Below, piece by piece: positions 1 to 11,000 of a DNA stretch of 20,334 nt. The DNA is from Rodentolepis nana. Taxonomy: Eukaryota > Platyhelminthes > Cestoda > Cyclophyllidea > Hymenolepididae. A model generated the notes under the pieces. The model had not been told where the DNA came from and ran no database searches. It saw only the letters and a list, made by a program, of their open reading frames with translations. Positions within the stretch are counted from its first letter, which is position 1. The number at the start of each line of letters is the position of its first letter. The stretch is from NCBI GenBank assembly GCA_900617975.1, contig UZAE01000628.1, forward strand, positions 1 to 20,334. Reading direction: 5' to 3'. The position numbers and the translations under genes were made by a program.

Positions 1-46
1 CGTTGCCCAGGGTTCACCACGTGAAGGTAAGTCTATCGCAAACCCC
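1..46 (-). mobile_element. 5' end of SINE-like repeat, copy C (cut by window edge)
   Basis: These bases match the 5' ends of the complete repeat copies at 11909-12228 and 19562-19887. Shared blocks are the GTTGCCCAGGGT stretch, the CACCACGTG-like core and the TAAGTCTATCGC block. The element's own 5' end lies at about 46 (run of C, so GGGG on the minus strand), and the rest continues left of the window. It sits in an intron of the twitchin gene, antisense to it. The target-site duplication cannot be checked because its partner is outside the window. Confidence 0.8.
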
Positions 47-192
47 ACTCTTTAAACATAAAGGTATCATAGTTAAACCGTTAACTTTGTGAACTAGTAT
101 TGACTGGGATCCATTAAAAATAGGTATTAGTTTACAATTGCAAGATAATGGATTCAATAAATTCACTTTGTAATAAGTTTTGTTGTATTCAG
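47..192 (+). other. Twitchin intron remainder
   Basis: AT-rich sequence between the repeat fragment and the first visible exon. It ends in a normal acceptor (TATTCAG, AG at 191-192). Nothing else is seen in it. Confidence 0.75.
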
Positions 193-2070
193 TGCCGCCT
201 GGTGCTCCAAGTGGTCTTGAGGTGAATGACGTTGACAGCAATGAGGTCACCCTCTCCTGGATGAAACCGCGAAAGGATGGGGGCTCGAAAGTCACTGGAT
301 ACGTGGTGGAGTATATGCCTATCAATGGCGAAGAGTGGATAAAGGCTCCTAGCACAAAGGACACAACTGCGACTGTCGGTGGCCTGAAGAAAGGAGAGAA
401 GTACCTGTTCCGTGTTAGTGCTAAAAATGCCGCAGGAACTGGTGAACCAAGTCAAGCCACTAGACCTGTACTCTGCAAGCCAAAATACGGTTGGCTTTCA
501 AACTTTTTGTTTGTTGGGAATTTATGAACATACCAATGAATTGCGCTTTTATTTTTGACTGTTGTAGATGCACCTGACGCTCCAGGATCGCTGCATGTGG
601 ACGATGTAGACAAAGACCAAGTTACTCTCTCTTGGGCGCCACCCCTACGTGATGGTGGATCGAAAATCGTTGGATTCATTGTGGAGAAGAAAAAACTGGG
701 AGATGGTGACTGGAGCAAAGCTGCCAGTCTGCCTGCCAACACAGCCTCAGCAACGATAGATAACCTTGAGCCGAATGGCAATTATGAGTTCCGTGTTCGA
801 GCAGTAAATGCTGCTGGACCTAGTGACCCATCCACACCAACAAATCTTGTCCAGTTGCAGGCCAAGAAAAGTAAGTGATAATAATAATAATAATACTGAT
901 AATTATATGATTGTTCGGGGTATTTGGTAGATCCCAAATGATTTGCTGCTTCTGGCATTAAGACAAACGACTAATAGAGAGAGGTTGCATGAGTTGTTGC
1001 TTCGATATTAACTATTACTTTTATTTCCATTCAGCAAAGCCCAAGGGACCAGAAGAAGTTAACGTCAAGGATGTTCGAGCAAATTCATGTACAGTTGAAT
1101 GGTCTCCGTCGAAGGATGATGGTGGTTCACCAGTAACTGGGTATGCAGTTGAAATGTGTGATGAATCTACGGGCATCTGGAGCCCAGTTATTGAAAAGAT
1201 CAAGGACAATTCTGTGAAAGTTTCCAACCTTACAAGCGGCCACCGGTACAAGTTTCGCGTTGCAGCGATCAATGATTTAGGCCGCTCAGAACCAACTGAA
1301 ACTCTTCTATCAACTGTTGCCAAGAATCCATTTGGTTTGTTTCTTTCCATTTATACTTTCCTTCAGCATATACTTATCTGTGTGTATAATAAATCTACAT
1401 AAATTATAGATAGTCCTGATGCTCCTCGATCTGTGAAGATCGCTGATTACGACAAGAATTTTGTTGAATTGACATGGGAACCACCTGAAAGTGATGGAGG
1501 AAATCCAGTCCAGGGATATATCGTTGAGAAACGAAATCCTAAGGGCGAGTGGATCAAAGCACTTCCTGGAATTCTTCCAGGAACAAATGCTACCATAACT
1601 GGACTCGAACCAGGACGTGAATATGAGTTTCGTGTTGCCGCAGTCAACGAAGGTGGTCAAGGAGACTTTTCGAGATCAACAATGCCACATCTTATGAAAG
1701 ATAAGATCTGTGAGTGCCTAATTCTTACCTATTAAGGTTGTTAAACAATTTGTAGTTTTATCATACTTGTCAATTGTTCAGTGCCTGCTGGAGCACCAGA
1801 TGGCCTAAACGTTGATAAGGTGAACAAAAATGGTGTTAGACTATCCTGGAAAAAACCACGGCATGATGGTGGTACACCAATTACCGGTTACATCGTTGAA
1901 AAGTTGGATGAGAGTGGTGAGTGGATCCCCGTAAAGAGCACAACTGAACCTCAGGCCTTTATTCCCATGAAGGAGGGTGAGAAGGCTCAGTATCGCGTTC
2001 GAGCTGTGAATGAGGAGGGTGAGGGTGAACCCAGCCGTCCTACTCTTCCTGTCACTGCTGAAGATCAACC
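193..2070 (+). other. Five consecutive Fn3 domains (exons 1-5)
   Basis: Each domain fills one exon: 193-489, 568-870, 1035-1334, 1410-1709 and most of 1782-2158. Each starts near a P-x-A/G-P motif (PPGAPSGL, DAPDAPGSL, SPDAPRSV). Each carries the strand-B tryptophan (LSWMKP, LSWAPP, VEWSPS, LTWEPP, LSWKKP), a DGG turn, GY-x-VE and an F/Y-RV-x-A-x-N block followed by GEPS-like residues. The first four exons are 297-303 bp with phase-1 introns on both sides, so any could be duplicated or skipped without breaking frame. In muscle giants such arrays act as spacers and myosin contacts (family knowledge). Confidence 0.92.
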
Positions 2071-5000
2071 CATGGCACCGCGTATTGCTACTCCTGCTGA
2101 TGGTCTTATCGATAGTCCTGGCTCTGGAATAGGTGGATTGAAAGATATCAAAGTTAGAGTGAGTATCCCCTTTCCTTCCTTTTCTATCATCACTTTGACT
2201 AAAATAAAATAGCGATGAATTGACAATCTACTTTAGGCTGGGCAAGAAATACGCTTGCCTGTTACATGGTTTGGAAGTCCTACTCCAGTTGCCCAATGGA
2301 CCCATAATAACCAAACGATTTCACCTGACGGTTCCAGAACCAAAGCCATAACAGAGGAGGCTCCTCATTCTGCCAAACCACTTCTTGGCGGATACCTTGA
2401 AGAAGACCCAGCTGGCACCTCCATTCTTTTGATTCAAAAGGCAAAGCGTGAAGATTCAGGCTCCTATGGTGTTACATTGGAGAATCCATTGGGCCAAACA
2501 CGCAGCTCCTGCAATGTTATTGTTCTTGGTAAATGCTTTGTATTTATGCTAATAAACCAAATGATTCTACTAAATGTTTATTCTCTATCCTACAATTAGA
2601 TGCTCCTGCTTCACCAGGAGGTCCGTTAGAAGCTACTGCCATCAAGGCAGATGAGATTACCATCAAATGGAAACCCCCCGTTGATGACGGAGGTGAACCT
2701 GTGAAAAACTACATTCTTGAAAAAAGAATCGCCGGAACAGACAAGTATGCATCGTTTATCAGACCCATATTTTAATTTTAATAATTTTACGAAAAACCAA
2801 GCACCTTTTCTTTTAAGTTGGCAGAAGGTGAGCGCTTTCTTGACCTCGCCAGAAGCCACAGTGCGAAATCTGGATGAAGGAAAGCCTTATGAATTCCGGG
2901 TCATGGCTGAAAACGCCTTTGGTGTCAGTGAGCCGTTAATGACAACCGAAGCCATAAAACCGAAGCATCCCTTCGGTAAGTTAAAATTCAATTCTCCTCT
3001 TTTCGCTCATGTGTTTTGCATTGATAATAAGGAATGCTTAAGCGAACTTCTGAATACGCCTGGGATTTGACTCATTCTCTCTTTCATAAAAGGCAGTTAA
3101 GTTTCTGACCACCGAAACATTATTTTGAGTCGTCTTCTTGCCAAAGTATTCTAACTTTTCCCAGTATACTAATTTGCGATCAAGATTAATTTTGCATCTA
3201 TACCTCTCAAATTGTGTGGTTTTATTAGATCCACCATCTGGAATGACAGAACCAATTGTGGAAGACACAACCGATGATAGTATCACTCTCTCATGGGAAC
3301 CGCCAACTCGGGGTCCAGTATCTGGTTACATTGTTGAAAAGAAACCGAAAAATTCACGAGAGTGGACCAAGTAAGTTTACTTATTCTTAAATTTTCCTTC
3401 AATTTATATCGAACTTAATTGCCACTTGTACCAGGGCCAATATTGGCAACGTCACAGGTAATACTTACACCGTGAAGGGTCTTCCCACGGGAAAGGAGTT
3501 TGAGTTCCGCGTTGTGCCTTTTAATGCCGCTGGTAACGGAGAACCAAGTGATTCAACAGGTCTAATCAAGGTGCAGAAACCCATTGAAGCACCTAAAATC
3601 TCATATGAAATGCCTACAGAGGTTAATGCCGTTATGGGTCAGCCTTTCAAAATTCGAGTACCATTCACTGGCTCGCCACCTACCAGTGTTGAGCTTATCA
3701 AGGTTCGTTTTAAATTGATATATTTGAAATGAACTTTTTGTGTGATTCTTATCAAAAGAGATGATATTTCCATTTAGGACGGTCGACCAACACCAATTCC
3801 GAATGACCACCTTAATGTAGAAATCACTCCAAATGAAGTTATTATTACCACTCCTGCTTCAGTGAAAGATGACAATGGCGTTTATGATATTAAATTGGCC
3901 AATGAAAAGGGTTCAGATCATAGACCAATCAAAATCAATATTCTTTGCCCACCAGATGCCCCCACTGGTCCTTTAAATGTCACCTCGGTCACTGCTAACT
4001 CATGCAAGCTCTCATGGAATCCACCGGCTGTAAGTGCTTCAATTTTTCATTTCGTAAATACAATAAAAATTTACCGCCCTTTCAGTACGATCATTCCAAA
4101 TTTACTTATCTAACCCATTTATCTTTCAGAACTGGCATTTAGTGGTAAGCGTTTATTATCTAACTCTAGCCCCTAGTTCCATCGGAGTCGTAGGGAAAAA
4201 TTTATAGGTTTGCATGCTATACACCGGATAACATTAAAAGTATGAAATTAATGCCTTATCGCTTCCTTTCAGGATACCCATGGGGGCCCACTTTCGAACT
4301 ACATTGTCGAGAAGATGGATGTTGCTACAGGTGAATGGACCCCAGTGAGCAAATTCGTGCGTCAACCTGAGTACGAAGTGACTTCTTTGGTTGAAGGAAA
4401 GACGTATAAGTTCCGTGTTCTAGCAGTGAATGACTACGGTATTAGTGAACCTCTTGAGGGCGATCGAAAAATCACTGCTATCGATGAGGCTGGTAGGTGG
4501 TTTCTTTTTGAAATTATCACAGTAAATTAATTTGAAGGCGTTGTTAATAACAACCTGTATTAAATTTAGCTGTTCCCGATGCTCCACAGAATGTTGATGT
4601 CACGGATGCTACTGAAGATAGTGTATCTTTAGAATGGACGAAACCCCGTGGAAGTGGTAGCAAAAAGCCAACCGGTTACGTCATTGAATACAAAACACCC
4701 GACAGTGATTGGGTCAGAGCTCCTCTGGGACAGATTAAAGGCACTTCTGCTACCGGTAGGTCAATCCCAAAATTCACTTTTCTCAACTTGAAGTTGAATT
4801 CTTCAAATTGACATCTTAAATTTTAGTGGAGGGCCTTGAGACGGGCAAACGATACAGCTTCCGTGTTGCAGCTAAAAATAATGCTGGTGTTGGTGAACCC
4901 AGCAGACCAACTCAACCAGTTGAATGCAAGCCAAAGTATAGTAAGTAACTAACATTTTTTCTTCGCTAGGCTTTTCAATACTGTTTTCCTTTAACACAAG

Positions 5001-8000
5001 ATTATAAATGTTTCAGCCACTCCTAGAAGCACAGGCATGCCAAATGTAGACAGTGTTGGACGCGATTTTGTGAACCTTTCCTGGATGCCGCCGAAAAATG
5101 ACGGTGGGTCGCGAGTCAACGGTTACATAGTAGAAAAGCGTCCCCGTGGAGGTTATGATTGGGAGCCAGCGATAACTTCACCAGTTGTCGGAACTTCAGC
5201 AAATATCAGTGGACTGCCTACAGGAACGGAGTACGAATTCCGTGTGATTCCTATCAACGCTGCCGGCAAGGGGGAACCCAGTACGCCTACACCAATGGTC
5301 AAGATCGAAGATAAACGTTGTTAGTGCAAAAATGATTGCTATTATTAAATTACTCTTGCTGTTTACTAGGTATTTTCATATGAACTTCAGCCTATCTTTA
5401 CTATGGAATTGCAGGATTGTATATAACACAAGATATCCCTTGCTTAAGCTCTTATTTTCCCTTTTGTTACCAGCTGGAGCGGCCGCCGACTTCATTACAA
5501 AGTTGACTCCAAAGTCCAGTGGGGTCGGTGGAGAGGCAGAATTCGTAGTACAAGTGGACGGTAATCCCACACCACGTGTGCGTTGGCTTCGAAATGGCAT
5601 TGAACTCACCCCCTCCAGCAGGGTACGCATAACTGGACCTGACGATGATGGAATGGCCCGCCTTACACTTTCTGACTTGGGTGAATATGACGGAGGTGAC
5701 ATCACTTGCGAGCTAATTACACCTTCGAACCGCACCTCATGCTCCGCACCACTAGATGTGTTTGGTCCTCCCAAGATTCTTGGTGATGTTCCTGAGCGCA
5801 CAGCTGCAGAGGAAGATTTTGTCAAGTTCAAGGTCCCCTATTCTGCTCGAGGCAATATTTCTCTTAAGTTAAGGAAAGATGGCCACGATGTGCCGGATTC
5901 TAATGAAATCAAGCTCATGGATCTTGATGGCATAGCCTCTGTTCAATTCAAAAGTTAGATCAGTAGAAATTTTGGGTTTTTTGTATGGATTTGTTGGATT
6001 GACCCTTTTTGTCGTTTCAGATGTCAAACAAGAAATGGCTGGTAAATACGTCCTGGAAATTGCAAATGAGAGCGGAACTGCCACATCGCCGATAGTCTTG
6101 AAAGTTATTGGTGTGTATATTATAAGCCATTTTAACTTTATTCTTAAAAAGGAAAATAAATTATTAAGAATTTTCGGAAAATAGGTGAGCCGGATGCCTG
6201 TCAGGGACCACTTCAAAACACTGATACGACTCCATTCAGCACTAGACTCTCATGGAAACCTCCGCGTCATGATGGTGGCTCAAAGGTAACGCACTATGTC
6301 GTGGAAAGACAGGAGGTGGGCAAGGATAATTGGACTACTGTCCAATCAGCGTGCACTACACTCTTATCTGAAATCCAGGGTCTCACAGATGGGGCCAGCT
6401 ATAACTTCCGTGTTGCTCCAGTAAATGATGTAGGACAGGGACCCTGGCTCACCACCACAACTCCTATTGTCGCCAAGTATCCATTCGGTTAGTCTTCAGT
6501 TTTTTATTAACTTTATTGCCCTTCAAAATGCTCTATCGATTTAAAATTGCTCTCTTTTTCTATAGATAAACCGTCAGCCCCTGGTCCAATCTCAGTTTCT
6601 GATGTGGGTTCAAGTTTTGTTAATCTTACCTGGTCTCGACCGTCTAACGATGGAGGAGGTAGGCTTCTAGGCTACTTTATCGAGAAACGCGAAGCTGGTG
6701 CACCAAATTGGACACGTGTAAATGTGAATCCTGTTCAGACTCTTTCCTACAACCTTCCAAATCTCATCGAGGATAAGTCCTATGAGTTCCGTGTCTTTGC
6801 AACCAATGACGCCGGAGAAAGTCCACCTTCTACTATTGATGAACCCGTTCTCGTTAGGGATCCAATGAGTATGCTAATTAATCTGTTATATGCATTACAA
6901 ATCGCATCGTCTGTTTACTTAATAACTATGGTTTCAATTAGGTTGTTCTGCTCCACAGCTGTTGCGTACTCTTAAACCAATTACAGTAAATGAGGGCCGA
7001 GATGCAGTATTCGAGATTGAAGTAGATTGCTCTTCTCCCTATGAGGTCACGTGGTACAAAGGTGATCGAGAGTTGGTTCCGTCATCTAGAATTGATATGG
7101 CAAAAGAAGGTCGCCTTTGTACCCTCACGGTAGCCGATGCCAATGGTGAGGATACTGACGATTACAGTGTCAGGGTGTCTAATCGCGGAGGAACCAAATA
7201 TAGCCGTGCTCCTCTAGCAGTAAACAGTAAGCGAGTCAGCTTAACTTTTACTACCTTTTGTGGAAAATTAACGCATATTTACGAATGTTTTGTTTCAGTT
7301 AAACCGAGGATCAATCTCCCCACCCGTTGGCAAGAACCAACAGATTGGGAGAAGGGTGATACTATCCAGATTAAGGCACCATTCATTGGTTATCCTACAC
7401 CGCATGCCACTTGGAAATTGAATGGAAAGGAACTGTTCAATAACAAAAACGTGCAGATTGAAATGAAGCGTCGTCATGCCATAATTACACTCTCTAATGT
7501 GGATGAAAACACTACTGGTCAACTGAAACTAACGCTAGAGAACAATATGGGCTCAGACACAGCAAATATCGATCTCCGTGTACATGATAGACCTTCTCCA
7601 CCATACGACGTCGTAGTAGAAGGAACTTCAGACGGAAGGGCTCTTCTATCTTGGAAGATGCCTCCAGATTCCGGATACGTCTCCGAGTACATAATTGAAA
7701 GAGCTGAAATGCCCGGAGACAATTGGATTCGTGCAGGAATAAATCGGTGGGAGAGGTTTCACTGCATTTTAAACATGTCTCACCACATATAAGAATGCAT
7801 ACTCTTTTTTATCTTTCCAGATTCTCACCATATAATGTTGAAGGTCTAGAAAACGGGCACGAATACAGGTTCCGCGTCTTTGCTGACAATTTGCACGGGC
7901 GAAGTGATCCCAGCCAACCCTCAGAGCCTGTAAAGATCTGCCCCGAGGAGAAAAGACGCAAAAATCAGAGACGCTTTTTGGGTGATTGTTTGCCACGCGG

Positions 8001-11000
8001 AGAATACGATGGACCACCAAGCACTGACTACTCATATGGTATATTTTTTAAACTTTATCTCATTATATTGGGAAAATGATGACCCCCACTTTGAAAGTGG
8101 ATTTGTTCCAGTATCTACCACCTTATTCCTATGACCTAAGGGAATATAACTGTGCAAGTATTACAAGCTGTCCTACTCTTGACACTTCAACTTATGGTGA
8201 AATAGTGGGAAATAAAGGGGCGGAATTAGCATACATTATATGGTGTATCAGCAAGTGTTCGTGGTTAGAGTTAAACGGTAGACGCCTGGTCTGATTTTAA
8301 TTCGAATTCCGTTTCAGATGGTAATCTCTGGCGCAAGGGACCTCCACCACCAACTAACTTCAACTCTGGAAACTTATATGATTACTACGAAGTTTTGGAA
8401 GAGATCGGAAGGCAAGTAGACCATCAATAGTTCATATTTTGCAAACGACGGTTATGCAATTCATAGATTCTTTAATTTATCTTAAAGTGGAACATTTGGT
8501 TCCGTACATCGTGTGAAAGAAAAATCCACAGGAAGAATCTTCGTTGCCAAATTTGTCCCAACAAAGGATGAAGATGAAAGGAATGCTGTACTAAACGAAG
8601 CCAACATCATGAAACAACTAAATCATCCAAATCTTCTTCATCTTCATGAATTCTTCTCTGAGCCCAAGGAAAGCGCAATGATTCTCGAGTTGTATGTCAA
8701 TATGGATTTACTTTAAGTTTATACTGTTCGCAATACATATAAATCTATACCTTTTTGTATAGTCTTTCAGGTGGCGAGCTTTTTGACAGAATAGGGGAAG
8801 ATGGATACAATATGAATGAGGGTGAAGTCATCAAGTACATTCGTCAGCTACTGGAAGGTCTTCAACATATGCATGAGAACCACATTGTACATCTGGATAT
8901 CAAGGTGAGTATCCTTCCTTTAAGCAATTGCTTATTTTGTTGATTGGGCCTTCATGTTGTTCACCAACTCTTTTTTTAGCCCGAAAATATAATGTGTGAA
9001 AATAATCGTTCTACGGAAATCAAATTAATAGACTTCGGTCTCTCTACAAAATTAAACCCTCAAGAGGAGGTCCGTGTCAGTACAGCAACTCCAGAGTTCG
9101 CAGCTCCAGAGATAATCGATCACAATCCTGTAGGGTTCTATACGGATATGTGGTCGGTAGGTGTTCTCGCCTACGTCCTCCTCTCGGGTATCTCACCTTT
9201 TGCCGGGAATGATAATAAGGAGACTCTTCAAAATGTTAGTAGGGCTTCCTATGACTTCAATGATGAGTCCTTCAGGGGTGTCTCTGACAACGCCAAAGAC
9301 TTTATCTCCAAACTCCTCATCAAGGCTCCTGAGTACATTAAACTATAAATGACTTGCGAACCTAATGGTATCACTTTAATCAACTGCAACTCTCAATTTC
9401 AGGAAGCGAATAACCGTATTTGAGGCTTTGGATCACCCATGGTTGAGCACGCCAATTAATGATGATCAGCTTCGTCGTATTCCAGCCAAACGTTACGATA
9501 ATGTTCGTCGTCAAATGCACGAGCGAATCGTAAGCATCTCCCTTCAATTGTCATTAAATATTTTCACCTCTTGATGATGAATTTGTGGTTACTTATCTTT
9601 TTAATCTTCTTCAGGGTGATATTTGGGCGCGTCGGCCTGCTATTGGTCATATATGCAACTACAGTAGTATTCGCAGACTCAGAAGAGTTGAATATATGAT
9701 TTATTCCAGCCATTTTGGTAAATATTAGGGAAATCCTTTTTTTGACTGACCTAAGTCAGTTTAATCATTACTAACTCTCCGAGTTTGGTTATTAGATCAT
9801 CGCGAAGCTGGTCCTAGGTTTATCCGCCATCCAAGAAGTCAAACGACCATTGAAGGCAATACTGCTCAATTCGATTGTCGTGTCATCGGCGTCTCGGAGC
9901 CTATAATCACATGGTAAATTTAATTACTCTCTACTGGAATTTTAATAGTAACATCAATATAACAAATCCTTTTGTTCCAATTATAGGGTGTACCGAGGCA
10001 CGCCTCTGACACAAAGTCTCAAGTACATGCAACGGTACTCAGGACACGATTATTCCTTGAAGGTGAGCCGTGTCAAGCGATTTGAAGATGAGGGCGAGTA
10101 CATTGTACGTGCGGAGAACAGTTTTGGAAAACGAGATAGTTCTGCTTACCTCACTGTTGAGCCTGTTCGTGAGACCACACGAGGTAAGCTTATTTTGATT
10201 TTTCTTTCTACTTCTTTCTTTTAAGCCATTTGCATATGTATTTAGAACACACACACAGAGAATGAAGGTGTGAGAATACAGGAGTATCTTATATTTCTTA
10301 GGAGAAAATTGTTCGAGACAATGTCACTCGATAATCCGAAGTCGTAAATGGACATGTCAAGTAAATAGAAACTCATTTGGAGTATTCTTTAACAAAAATT
10401 TGCATAAAAACTATAAATTTATTAATTTTAGACATTTTTAAGGAGAAAGTTATTTATAAATCTGACTGTTGAAAGCAAGCTCAACTCAAAGTCGACTACA
10501 TATTTATCCCCACATTTAACATTTCTATATAAATAAGTGAACGAAAAACCTTAAAGAGGAAAAATTGTTAAACGTGGCTGTGATAGTGATTCCTTTTTAC
10601 TTTTTCCAAAGCTTCCTTCTAATGATTTTTGGGTACTTTGCTAACAGTCCACGTCAGCAACTTTTAATGGAAGTGTTAATTAAGCGGTTAACTGTACCCC
10701 TGATTGCGAGGAGAGTGGTGGTATATAGTTGATAAATATAGCATGATAATGGGAAAAATAACCAATTAATTCGCTTTTGCAGAGCCATCCGTAATGCCGA
10801 AAAAGAAATTCGCTCTGAAGGAGTATGAAGTGATTCTACCAGAAGAGTTCGCTCCAAGATTCTCTCTTCCTCTTAGAAACCGTTATATTCAAGATGGTCA
10901 CTCTGTAAAACTCACTTGCACAGCTGACGGAAACCCCATTCCAGTCCTGACCTGGTTCAAGGTAGGGACTCATGAATTTTTTAAATATGTCAGACCATAT

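Noticed and set aside
5376..5831. 151-codon open frame on the minus strand
   Set aside because: Antisense shadow of exon 16, which encodes clear Ig domains on the + strand.
8076..8294. 72-codon open frame in intron 8039-8317
   Set aside because: No resemblance to a module. The linker and kinase join correctly without it.
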